A DNA stretch of 64,000 nt, taken from positions 62,001 to 126,000 of the forward strand of contig NZ_JAFCKJ010000004.1 of assembly GCF_018130465.1 (NCBI RefSeq), given 5' to 3'. The translations under genes and the position numbers were made by a program. Of the stretch, positions 55,063 through 64,000 are shown in pieces. Source of the DNA: Bradyrhizobium canariense (lineage in GTDB: Bacteria; Pseudomonadota; Alphaproteobacteria; Rhizobiales; Xanthobacteraceae). The notes under the pieces are model-generated. The model did not search any database. It had not been told where the DNA came from and worked only from the letters and a program-made list of their open reading frames with translations. Every line of letters begins with the position of its first letter. Positions within the stretch are counted from its first letter, which is position 1.

Positions 55063-56274
55063 TTACGCGAATTTGCGCGCGGCCCTGCCCGAACCGATCG
55101 GCTCCGGCGAGAGCGGCGGCGCCGGATCGTAGACGGCAAAGTCGTTCTTGCCGTTCTTCTTGGCCGCATAGAGCGCGTGGTCGGCATGCGCGATCAGGCG
55201 GTCCGGAAACTGGCCGACGCCGCGGTCCCACTGCGCCACCCCGATCGAGATCGCGATCGGGATGTCGACGCCGGTGCAGTTGACGGCATCCTGGCGGCAG
55301 ACCTCGAGCACGCGGCGGGCGATCGCAGCCGCCTCGCGCAAGGTCGACGACGGCAGCACGACGCAGAATTCGTCGCCGCCGGTGCGGGCGAGCATGTCGC
55401 CGGGCCTTAAGCGCGTCTGCGCCATCAGGGTGAAGTGCTGGAGGCAGGCATCGCCCGCGGCATGGCCATGGGTGTCGTTGATGGTCTTGAAGCCGTCGAG
55501 ATCGATCACCAGCAGCGAGAACGGCTCGCTGCTGCGCTCCGAGCGGGCGCATTCCTCGGTCAGGCGCTGCAGCAGATGGCGCCGGTTGGCGACGCCGGTG
55601 AGATCGTCGAGCAGCGCGAGGTCGGCGACCTCGTTGCGCAGCCGGTCCATCGCCATCAGCAGGAAGCCGAAATTGAGCGTCATCGACAGGAACAGCAGCC
55701 CCAGCACCATCACGGCGTGGGACTGACCGCCGGCGACCGAGGAGAAATCGCCGCCGAGCAGATTGCCGATCGCGCGGGCCGCGAAGATCGCGATGATGGT
55801 GATGATCACGATGCCGGACAGCCGGGCCCCCGGACTGGCGCGGCCTTCCGGCGGCGACAGCAGCAAACGCAACGACAGCGCCAGCGGCAGCGCCTGACCG
55901 AGCGAGTAGCTGAGCATGCGCAGCTGCATGTGCTCGTAGCCGACCATGAAGAACACGACGCCACTGAGGCTGAAGATCGCCGTCGCGGCCATGACGCGCC
56001 ACGACACCGGCCGATCGTAGAAGCGCTGAATACCCATGGCGGCCAGGCAGCTCGCCGCGATGATGCCGACCGCCCCGAGCAGAAGCGGGACGGGAGAGAC
56101 GACGAAGAGGCGGATCAAGGCCGCCATCGCGCCGGTGGCGCCGACGAAGGCCGACGCCATCCAGAACCGTGCGGCCGCGAATTTCGGATAGGAGCGGGTC
56201 ACGTAGGCCCAGATCAGGCCGAGCGCCAGGAAATTGACGACGAACACCGTCCAGAGTGTCGGCACGTTCAGCAT
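55063..56274 (-). CDS. Membrane diguanylate cyclase (GGDEF)
   Basis: 403 residues. Six or seven membrane helices cover residues 1-205. The GGDEF domain follows at about 235-385, with active-site GGDEF in ARTGGDEFCVV and an intact inhibitory site RPGD five residues before it. It should make cyclic di-GMP and be feedback-inhibited. The receptor-like PilZ protein is encoded at 20661. It precedes the cell-wall amidase gene by 34 bp, possibly co-transcribed. Confidence 0.93.
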   Translation of the reverse strand: MLNVPTLWTVFVVNFLALGLIWAYVTRSYPKFAAARFWMASAFVGATGAMAALIRLFVVSPVPLLLGAVGIIAASCLAAMGIQRFYDRPVSWRVMAATAIFSLSGVVFFMVGYEHMQLRMLSYSLGQALPLALSLRLLLSPPEGRASPGARLSGIVIITIIAIFAARAIGNLLGGDFSSVAGGQSHAVMVLGLLFLSMTLNFGFLLMAMDRLRNEVADLALLDDLTGVANRRHLLQRLTEECARSERSSEPFSLLVIDLDGFKTINDTHGHAAGDACLQHFTLMAQTRLRPGDMLARTGGDEFCVVLPSSTLREAAAIARRVLEVCRQDAVNCTGVDIPIAISIGVAQWDRGVGQFPDRLIAHADHALYAAKKNGKNDFAVYDPAPPLSPEPIGSGRAARKFA

Positions 56275-56656
56275 GGCGCGCGCCGCACGCGCAGCGTCGC
56301 GCCCTCTGTCCCTGCCAGCCGTCCGTCCATGACCCCATCCCCGTTTCTTACGGGGAACAATGCGGCCGCCGCGCTTAACGGAGTCTCACTGCGTTCCGCG
56401 AAAGCGTGCCTTTGGTTTTGGATTCATGAACGGCTGACGCCGTTGTCGGATCGTTAGGCATGCCGGCGATGCGGATTCGCGAGCCAAAATCACCCGAAAA
56501 TGCATCTGAGCTGTGGATAACGCGATGACACGGATGTGACAGCGCGGGGCAGAAGCGCGCGAATCTGCTGAGCTTGTCATCGAGGATGTTGCGAGGCTGG
56601 CCCTCCGCCGAGCATCCCTCGTGTCGCGTTTCACCATTAACCCTTAAGAGGATCCT

Positions 56657-56728
56657 ATGGCTAAGAAAGCGAAGAAGGCGAAGAAGGCGACGAAGAAGAA
56701 GGCCAAGAAGGCAGCGAAGAAGAAGTAA
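56657..56728 (+). CDS. 23-residue lysine/alanine-rich peptide (histone H1-like)
   Basis: ATG 56657 to TAA 56728, with AAGAGGA five bases upstream, a very good ribosome site. The product is nothing but Lys, Ala, one Thr and the initiator Met, in KKAKKA-type repeats, and is strongly basic. Such sequences resemble the tails of bacterial histone H1-like proteins and should bind nucleic acid. Two hairpins follow (56743-56775 and 56803-56826), the second a textbook terminator, so the short gene appears to have its own transcript. I remember similar short peptides annotated in Bradyrhizobium. Confidence 0.75.
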   Translation: MAKKAKKAKKATKKKAKKAAKKK

Positions 56729-56802
56729 CGAGGCTTCTTATTCTTTGCCCGGGTGGAGTTCGCTCCGCCCGGGCTTCAGGTGGGGTCGAGAGATCGAAGG
56801 TG

Positions 56803-56826
56803 GCGGGCGCAAGGCCCGCTTTTTTA
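56803..56826 (+). terminator. Rho-independent terminator after the Lys-rich peptide
   Basis: gcgggc (56803-56808) pairs with gcccgc (56814-56819) around gcaag, then tttttt. A second GC-rich hairpin, gcccgggtggag...ctccgcccgggc, lies just upstream at 56745-56774. Confidence 0.85.
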
Positions 56827-56839
56827 TTGGCTGGAGAAC

Positions 56840-57451
56840 CTAGCGCTCCGCGAACGCCAGCTTGGCGCCGAGCGCGGCGAAGCCGGCGGCAAAACTCCGC
56901 CGCAGCCAGGCCATGACGCGCGGGCGGGAGATGACGCGCTCGCGCACCGAGGCTGCACAGAGGCCGTAAACCACGAACACCGCAAACGTCATCGCCATGA
57001 AGGCGCCGCTCAATTCCAGCATCCGCGCCAGCACATGGGCTTCGTCCGCGGCGATGAACTGCGGCAGGAAGGCAAGGAAGAAGATCGACAGCTTTGGATT
57101 GAGGATGTTGATCAGGAAGCCGGTCACGATCACGCGGCCAACCGAACGCTCGCGGATCTCGCCGTCGACCGCCAGCGCGCCGGTCTCGCGCAGCGCCTGC
57201 CAGGACATGTAGAGCAGGTAGGCGACGCCGCACCATTTCAGCGCGGCGAAGGCCAGCGCGCTGGTGTGGAGCACGGCGGCGAGCCCCAGCATCGCGGCCG
57301 TCATGTGCGGCACGATCCCGAGCGTACAGCCGAAGGCGGCCGCGATGCTCGCGCGCGAGCCGCGTGTCAGCGCGGCGGCCAGCGTGTAGAGCACGCCGGT
57401 GCCGGGCGAGGCGACCACGATGAGCGAGGTGAGCAGGAAAGACAAGGTCAT
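56840..57451 (-). CDS. LysE family amino-acid exporter
   Basis: 203 residues with six membrane segments. The family signature is near the start (SPGTGVLYTLAAALTRG), with FLINILNPKLSIFFLAFLPQF in the middle. It exports amino acids or related compounds such as homoserine lactone or threonine; the substrate is not readable. Its end is near the convergent terminator of the Lys-rich peptide. Confidence 0.9.
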   Translation of the reverse strand: MTLSFLLTSLIVVASPGTGVLYTLAAALTRGSRASIAAAFGCTLGIVPHMTAAMLGLAAVLHTSALAFAALKWCGVAYLLYMSWQALRETGALAVDGEIRERSVGRVIVTGFLINILNPKLSIFFLAFLPQFIAADEAHVLARMLELSGAFMAMTFAVFVVYGLCAASVRERVISRPRVMAWLRRSFAAGFAALGAKLAFAER

Positions 57452-57507
57452 GGACAGACCTTATCACCGCGCCCCGGACCACGAAAGCCGGCCTGCCGGA
57501 TCGACCG

Positions 57508-57882
57508 TCAGGACAGCTGCGCGATCTCGGCCTCGCGGAGCACGTCGAGCGGGGCCCATGGTTTGGCCCAGAATTTCGCGCCGTTGGGCAAGGGCTGCAT
57601 CAAGGGGCGGCCGGAGGTGACGACGATGTCGAGCTTCGGGTTGCGGTCCTTGGCGACGTGCGCGAGCTCGACCCCGGTCATGCGCCCCGCAAGCTGCACG
57701 TCCGTCAGCAACAGGCAAAGCGTGCCGGCGCTCTTGTCCAGCACCCGTTCGGCAGCCTCGGCGCTCTCGCACTGGATGACGTCGTAGCCGCTTTCTTCGA
57801 GAAGAAGACTGAGCATCTCCCTCTGCATGAGGTCGTCTTCCACAATCAGTGCGGTTGCTCGAAACGGCTTTGCTTGTCCCAT
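57508..57882 (-). CDS. Stand-alone receiver domain protein
   Basis: 124 residues, a receiver domain only. Acidic pair in ALIVEDDLMQ, phospho-acceptor Asp in LLTDVQLAG, Thr/Ser in VVTSGRP and Lys in FWAKPWA are all present, so phosphorylation is expected. There is no output domain, so it acts by protein contact, as CheY- or DivK-like proteins do. No kinase is adjacent. Confidence 0.88.
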   Translation of the reverse strand: MGQAKPFRATALIVEDDLMQREMLSLLLEESGYDVIQCESAEAAERVLDKSAGTLCLLLTDVQLAGRMTGVELAHVAKDRNPKLDIVVTSGRPLMQPLPNGAKFWAKPWAPLDVLREAEIAQLS

Positions 57883-58012
57883 CGGCGGCTCCCAATGCTG
57901 CCTGTCTCTACCAAGTAACGTACGTTAAGGTGGGGAACAGCCATGCGGTTCGGTTCCAATATGAAAAAATGTAAATCATAGTTCCGCATCGGGGACTTGA
58001 CGGGGGGATATC

Positions 58013-58843
58013 ATGACAGCGATCCGCGGCGCCGCCGCCATCTCCGGAGCGGCAAGCGGCATCGGCCGCGCGCTGGCGAGCGAGCTTGCGCGGCGCGGCT
58101 GCGATCTCGCGCTCGCCGATCGCGACGAGGCCGGGCTGAAGACGCTCGCGGCCGAGATCGGAGCCCCATGCAAGGTCAGCCTGCATCGCGTCGACGTCAG
58201 CGAGCCCGGCGACATCGCGCAGTTCGCGACCGAGGCGACCACAACGCATCCCGCGCTCGGCATCGTCGTCAACAATGCCGGCGTGGCGCTGATGGGCTCG
58301 TTCGAGGAGATCGACCAGGCGCAGATGGATTGGCTGTTCGACATCAATTTCTGGGGCGTGGTGCACGGCACGCGCGCCTTCCTGCCGCATCTGAAGACGA
58401 TGAGCGAGGCGCACATCGTCAACCTGTCCTCGATCTTCGGCATCATCGCGCCGCCGGGACAGTCGGCCTATGCCGCGGCGAAATTCGCGGTGCGCGGCTT
58501 TTCCGAGAGCGTGCGGCACGAGCTTGCGATGGCGGGAAGCCCTGTCAAGCTGTCGGTCGTGCATCCCGGCGGCGTCGCCACCGCCATCGCGCGCAATTCG
58601 CGCACCGGGGTCGGCGTCACCGACAATGCGCGCCGGTCACAATCGATCGAGCGGTTCGAGAACGCGGCAAAGACCACGCCGAAGGACGCTGCGCTGCGCA
58701 TCATCAAGGGCATCGAGAGAAACGAGCCGCGCATCCTGATCGGCAACGACGCCCGCTTCATGGATCTCCTGCAGCGCTTCCGCCCGGGAACGTACTGGGC
58801 ACCGTTGCAGCGCAAGCTGGAGAAGATGGCGAAGGGGAGCTAG
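58013..58843 (+). CDS. SDR family NAD(P)-dependent oxidoreductase
   Basis: 276 residues. The Rossmann glycine motif is GAASGIG, followed by NNAGVAL. The catalytic Ser is in NLSSIFG and Tyr-x-x-x-Lys in YAAAKFAV. Asp in LADRDEAG after strand 2 suggests NAD preference. Substrate unknown. The C-terminal tail, about 40 residues beyond the core, is basic. Confidence 0.92.
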   Translation: MTAIRGAAAISGAASGIGRALASELARRGCDLALADRDEAGLKTLAAEIGAPCKVSLHRVDVSEPGDIAQFATEATTTHPALGIVVNNAGVALMGSFEEIDQAQMDWLFDINFWGVVHGTRAFLPHLKTMSEAHIVNLSSIFGIIAPPGQSAYAAAKFAVRGFSESVRHELAMAGSPVKLSVVHPGGVATAIARNSRTGVGVTDNARRSQSIERFENAAKTTPKDAALRIIKGIERNEPRILIGNDARFMDLLQRFRPGTYWAPLQRKLEKMAKGS

Positions 58844-58877
58844 CCGCGTGGCACGACAGCGCCGCCTCGCTTTCAAC

Positions 58878-58900
58878 GTCGTCCCGGCGAAGGCCGGGAC
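58878..58900. repeat. Single arm of the gtcgtcccggcgaaggccggg repeat
   Basis: gtcgtcccggcgaaggccgg is identical over its core to the left arm at 4899-4920 but has no matching right arm here. It sits between the convergent SDR and transglycosylase genes and can still form its internal hairpin. Confidence 0.65.
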
Positions 58901-58924
58901 GAGTGCGGAGAGACATCACGCCCC

Positions 58925-59749
58925 TCACTGCCCCGCCAGCCGATCGGCGAAATACCCGATCGTCTTGCGGTAGATCACCGCCCTGTTCCATTCGCGCATC
59001 GCCTCGAAATTGGCGGTGCCTTCGCCGTAGGGCTGGCCCATCTTGAAGCCGCTGGTGTGGAGCAGGTTCGCGGTCGAGGCGAGCACGTCGGGGACGCTGT
59101 GGCGGAGGTCGACGTGGCCGTCGCCATCGAAATCGACGCCGTACTTGATGTAGGACGACGGCAGGAACTGGGTCTGCCCGATCTCGCCGGCAAAGGCGCC
59201 GATGAGGTCGCGCAGCGGCAGGTCGCCGCGCTGCACGATCTTCAGCGCGGCGAGCAGCTCGCCCTGGAACAGCTCCGTGCGGCGGCAATCATGCGCGAGC
59301 GTCGCCAGCGTGCGGACCACCGGCATCTTGCCGATGTCGCCCTTGCCGAAATCGCTCTCCAGGCCCCAGATCGCGATCAGGATATAGCGGGGCACGCCGA
59401 ACTGTTGCTCGATGCGCGACAGCAACGCGGCGTGACGCTGCAACAGTGCCTTGCCGCCGTTGATGCGGCCGGGGCCAACGCGGGTCGAGACATACTGCTC
59501 AAAACTCTTGTTGAAGGTGTAGCGCTGGCGCCGGTCGAAGGCGAGCACCGTGCCGTCAGGGGTCACGCCGCTGAGCGCTGCGTTGGTCGTGCTCGCCGAG
59601 ACACCGGCCGCCTGCGCCTCCGAGGCCATGCTGGCAACGAAGCTGTTGAAGTCGCCGCCGCAGCGCGCGGCGTGCGCCGAGCCACCGGCCAGCGAGAGGA
59701 TGAAGGCGGCGGCCAAGCCTCGTCCAAGCATCAAGGCGTGTCTCAGCAT
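58925..59749 (-). CDS. Lytic murein transglycosylase (MltB type)
   Basis: 274 residues from ATG 59749. The frame is open much further upstream, but that part runs antisense to the OmpA gene. The signal peptide ends GSAHA. The MltB/SLT domain shows the catalytic Glu in IWGLESDFGK, GEIGQTQFLPSSYIKY and DLRHSVPDVLASTANLL. No C-terminal peptidoglycan-binding module. It cleaves the glycan strand, giving 1,6-anhydro ends. Confidence 0.92.
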   Translation of the reverse strand: MLRHALMLGRGLAAAFILSLAGGSAHAARCGGDFNSFVASMASEAQAAGVSASTTNAALSGVTPDGTVLAFDRRQRYTFNKSFEQYVSTRVGPGRINGGKALLQRHAALLSRIEQQFGVPRYILIAIWGLESDFGKGDIGKMPVVRTLATLAHDCRRTELFQGELLAALKIVQRGDLPLRDLIGAFAGEIGQTQFLPSSYIKYGVDFDGDGHVDLRHSVPDVLASTANLLHTSGFKMGQPYGEGTANFEAMREWNRAVIYRKTIGYFADRLAGQ

Positions 59750-59899
59750 GCGGGAAAATCCTTTGAAATCATGCGCAGAAATCAGTGGCCAATCATGCCC
59801 GGGAACAGGATTCGCGTCAAAGCGGCAAAACCTCGCCAGAACCGAACCCGCCATGGGCGCGACTAAGGAGCAGCGCTCCCCCGTCCCCAACCGATCGAG

Positions 59900-60838
59900 A
59901 TGACCATGCCCATTCCCTGCCGGATGCTTGCTGTCCTCGCTTTGCTCTCGCTCCACACCGTTACGGCCGACGCGCAGACGCGCGATGTCGCAGGCAGCCG
60001 CGACTATCCCGGCATCGGCCGGTTCGCCGGCAGCGTCATCACCGGCTATGTGATGAAGGATTTTGACGCGGCGCGGATGCAGGCCGCGGCCTTCAAGGAC
60101 GGCCAGCCCGTCGATGCGCGGCGGCTCGAGGGCCGCGTCTTCCGCATCGCCTATCGCACCAATCCCGGCCCCTCGATCCTGGAGGTGTCGCGCAATTTCG
60201 AGACGCAGCTGGCGAAAGCCGGCTTCGAGACCCTGCTCGCCTGCGACACCGATGCCTGCGGCGCGATTCCCTTTACCGAAGCCATCGACACGCTGCCGGT
60301 CCCGCAGATGTGGGTCGATGGTTTCAACTACCGTTACTACGCCGGCCGCAAGACCGAAGGCGGGCGCGAGACTTTTGCCAGCGTCATCGTCAGCCAGAAC
60401 AACCAGGACATCACCGCGCAAGTCACCGTCGCCGAGCTCGGCGCCATCGCGAACAAGATGGTGGACGCCGCCGCGATGGCGAAGGGGCTTGGCGAGACCG
60501 GCCACATCGCGCTCTACGGCATCTATTTCGACACCGACAAGGCCGTGCTCAAGCCGGAGAGCCGCCCGACGCTGGAGCAGATCGCAAAGCTGCTGTCGAG
60601 CCAGCCGCAGCTCAACGTCTTCATCGTCGGCCACACCGACAGCCAGGGCGCCTATGAGTACAATCTCGACCTGTCGACGCGACGCGCCGAAGCAGTCGCA
60701 GCCGAGCTGGTGAAGAGTTTTCGCATCGCGCAGCCGCGATTGCGCACCGCCGGCGTCGGCTTGCTGGCACCGGTCGGCTCCAACACATCGGACGCCGGCC
60801 GCGCGCTCAACCGGCGGGTGGAGCTGGTGGCGCCGTGA
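59900..60838 (+). CDS. OmpA-family envelope protein
   Basis: 312 residues from ATG 59900 (ATG 59906 also in frame). The signal peptide ends VTADA. A central region of about 180 residues is of DUF4892-like style (SRDYPGIGRFAGSVI, RTNPGPSILEVSRNFE). The C-terminal OmpA domain (about 205-312: IYFDTDKAVLKPESRP, VGHTDSQGAYEYNLDLSTRRAEAV) binds peptidoglycan. It probably tethers the outer membrane or a partner to the wall. Divergent from the transglycosylase gene. Confidence 0.88.
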   Translation: MTMPIPCRMLAVLALLSLHTVTADAQTRDVAGSRDYPGIGRFAGSVITGYVMKDFDAARMQAAAFKDGQPVDARRLEGRVFRIAYRTNPGPSILEVSRNFETQLAKAGFETLLACDTDACGAIPFTEAIDTLPVPQMWVDGFNYRYYAGRKTEGGRETFASVIVSQNNQDITAQVTVAELGAIANKMVDAAAMAKGLGETGHIALYGIYFDTDKAVLKPESRPTLEQIAKLLSSQPQLNVFIVGHTDSQGAYEYNLDLSTRRAEAVAAELVKSFRIAQPRLRTAGVGLLAPVGSNTSDAGRALNRRVELVAP

Positions 60839-61465
60839 GAACGGTGCATGCGCTCAAAGCACGTCAACATCACGGACGCACATGGCGTGAGATCGACGAG
60901 CACGGAACAACGTGAAGTGCGGAACTCATTCTGACATATGTTGGGGCGTCGCAACGTCTGCACGCACGCGGGAATACGTGCAAGCAAACGCGCTTTCCAA
61001 CAAGGCGCGCACCGGTCGCTGCATTGCGAGATCAGGAAATATGAACAAAGTGATTTGGCCGTCCAAGCAATTGCTTTGACGAATATCAAAACGCGATGTC
61101 GCGACCACCGTATATCTGATGCGCTCGCTGCGACATCGCAGCACCAACGATTTGCCTTGCCACAGCATGGCGCAGGTTATAGTCTTCTATTCTAGGTTGT
61201 CGCCCCGCCAGCCCCGGGCGACGCTGAAGACCAAAAATAAACGGCGGGCTTCGCGGCCCGCCGTTTGTTGAGGCAAGGGTCTCCTCGAAGGATCGCATCG
61301 GGTTTTACGAAGCGCTGGACGCTTCGACCCTGGATCCAGGCGCCTTGCAAACGGGTTTCGTCGATCCATTCGTGCGGCCGGTTCTGCCGCCCCACGGTCC
61401 GCGTTGCCCCCGGAAACCTGCCAAAGTCATTTGACTATGGCCCCCTGATCGACGAAAAGCCGGCC
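60839..61465. other. Gene-free stretch with inverted repeat
   Basis: 627 bp without a convincing gene. The middle (61030-61200) is less GC-rich than its surroundings. gcgatgtcgc at 61093-61102 and gcgacatcgc at 61130-61139 are perfect 10-bp inverted copies 27 bases apart. A strong hairpin lies at 61239-61266. A small structured RNA is possible but unproven. Confidence 0.4.
61239..61268. terminator. Strong hairpin with 11-bp stem
   Basis: aaacggcgggc (61239-61249) pairs with gcccgccgttt (61256-61266) around ttcgcg; tttg follows on the plus strand and tttt-containing sequence on the minus. It could terminate a transcript from 61030-61200 in either direction. The stem sequence is shared with the rpoD terminator at 62253-62276. 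Confidence 0.6.
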
Positions 61466-61702
61466 ATGGCCAAAAAACCCGGAACCAATCCCAAGGGCGA
61501 ATTCGCCTTTTTCAACGTCTTCTATGAAGACGGCTCCCAACGCTCCAACCGGCGCGTCCCCGCCGAATTGCTGGGTGGCCTCGACGGCGACGAGCCCGCC
61601 CGCAGCTTCATCCTGGAGCAGGACCGCGAGATCGCGGAAAAATCCGGCCGCCCGCCGATGGAGATCAAGAACCTCGAGCGGGTCGGCGCGAAGAAGAAAT
61701 AG
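61466..61702 (+). CDS. Small conserved-looking hydrophilic protein
   Basis: 78 residues from ATG 61466, beginning MAKKPGTNPKGEFAFFNVFYEDG and ending KKK. The N terminus is basic, then aromatic, followed by an acidic middle (LGGLDGDEPARSFILEQDREI). No signal or membrane span. I recall short proteins like this in Bradyrhizobium with no assigned role. The gene is convergent with the DCC-type gene. Confidence 0.7.
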   Translation: MAKKPGTNPKGEFAFFNVFYEDGSQRSNRRVPAELLGGLDGDEPARSFILEQDREIAEKSGRPPMEIKNLERVGAKKK

Positions 61703-61720
61703 GCCGATGCGGGCAGGCGC

Positions 61721-62101
61721 TCACCAGCGCCCGCTCCACTTGTTCCAGGCAAACAGCATATCGGCAAACCGGTCGTAGAAGAACCGGGTGAACGGCAGCG
61801 CCACGCGATTGCCGAACAGCGCCGCAAGCCACCCCTCCCCCGGCGTCAGCCGCCACAGCACAATCGCGACATCCGCGCCGACGATGAGCAGACCGGCCTC
61901 ATCGGTCGCATGCAGGCGGCGCCTGACGTCGTCGAGCGTGGCGCCAAAGTGCGCCAGCGCATCGGGCTGCTCGTTGATATCCCTGAATTCGATCGTGCCC
62001 GCGCGCACCAACGCCAACAGCTTGTTGCGCTGCCAGTCGATGCCGGCATCGCAGACGGGGCAGCGGGTGTTGTACCAGACGGTGAGGTGGGCCGGCATCA
62101 T
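61721..62101 (-). CDS. DCC/DUF393-type thiol protein
   Basis: 126 residues from ATG 62101; an in-frame ATG at 62149 would add 16. The N-terminal motif YNTRCPVCDAGIDW is the CxxC of the DCC family (usually DxxCxxC). The rest fits the family: a thioredoxin-like part and a C-terminal aromatic region. A redox role is implied by the CxxC; partners are unknown. It lies between the 78-residue gene and the rpoD terminator. Confidence 0.75.
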   Translation of the reverse strand: MMPAHLTVWYNTRCPVCDAGIDWQRNKLLALVRAGTIEFRDINEQPDALAHFGATLDDVRRRLHATDEAGLLIVGADVAIVLWRLTPGEGWLAALFGNRVALPFTRFFYDRFADMLFAWNKWSGRW

Positions 62102-62246
62102 CGAAGCATAGATGTCGATCTGTGCCACGTCGAGGCTGGAGCCATCCATCCGGAATTGCAGGATCGATGCGCCTTTCTCGTCGGAAGTATAATCCGAGAA
62201 AAGCAGATGAGCCTCTTTGGCTGAACGCCGCCGACAAGTAGGCACG

Positions 62247-62276
62247 AACGAAAACGGCGGGCTTTCGCCCGCCGTT
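62247..62276 (-). terminator. rpoD terminator
   Basis: Read on the minus strand, aacggcgggc and gcccgccgtt form a 10-bp stem around gaaa, then ttttcg. It begins 37 bases past the rpoD stop. Confidence 0.8.
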
Positions 62277-62312
62277 CTTGTCTCAACAAACTGCCAAGTC
62301 GTGGCGCTTGAA

Positions 62313-64000
<1,688 letters not shown>

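Noticed and set aside
59750-60634. N-terminal extension of the lytic transglycosylase frame
   Set aside because: It is antisense to the OmpA gene; a signal peptide begins at ATG 59749.

Overview
The window looks like a chromosomal segment of an alphaproteobacterium of the Bradyrhizobium/Nitrobacteraceae type. It has high GC and dense coding on both strands. Scattered between genes are inverted-repeat elements of a kind I recognise from Bradyrhizobium (for example positions 703-805, 4899-5022, 13331-13415, 16025-16153, 19021-19140 and 51242-51366). Both rpoH and rpoD have the alphaproteobacterial form. The genus is inferred from gene content and memory of similar sequences; no search was run. 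I see no rRNA, transposase, phage, integrase or CRISPR array. One tRNA (Glu, CTC) is present.

Layout. 1-4.9 kb: a TPM-domain protein (cut by the left edge) and its LemA partner, then a crotonase and two acyl-CoA dehydrogenases in a fatty/aromatic acyl-CoA operon. 5.0-9.4 kb (minus): a lone molybdenum hydroxylase large subunit, a DapA-family aldolase/lyase and a Tat-type VOC dioxygenase-like protein. 9.6-13.2 kb: an HtrA-like protein that has lost its catalytic His and Ser, coupled to a truncated LuxR-type regulator, convergent with an OmpR/EnvZ-type two-component pair and a secreted Gly/His-rich protein. 13.5-19 kb: Tex, a cyanuric-acid-hydrolase-type enzyme and an amidase. 19-27.2 kb: small proteins, a thioesterase, a PilZ protein, PoxB, DgoA/DgoK sugar-acid genes, and a two-component flavin monooxygenase (LLM oxygenase plus flavin reductase). 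27.2-38.1 kb: a sensor kinase with a periplasmic binding-protein-like sensor, a sigma-54 activator, a single-chain acyl-CoA carboxylase, a racemase-fold protein lacking both catalytic cysteines, and a chemoreceptor.

38.3-42.8 kb: two tandem Cys-motif proteins of unknown function, a TetR/tautomerase divergent pair with palindromic operators, and a CobW-type GTPase next to a zinc amidohydrolase. 42.8-43.7 kb has no convincing gene and looks like dispersed repeat. 43.7-51 kb: a lipoprotein hydrolase, cytochrome b561, a secreted Cys protein and a heavy-metal RND efflux operon ending in a DUF3240 protein. 51-64 kb: tRNA-Glu, a pseudouridine synthase, rpoH, a cell-wall amidase, a diguanylate cyclase, a 23-residue lysine-rich peptide, a LysE exporter, a stand-alone receiver, an SDR, a lytic transglycosylase, an OmpA protein, small proteins and rpoD (cut by the right edge).

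The strongest candidates for something undescribed are the translationally coupled pseudo-HtrA/LuxR pair at 9658-10892, the tandem Cys-motif pair at 38328-39313, and the GTPase/amidohydrolase pair at 40415-42838.
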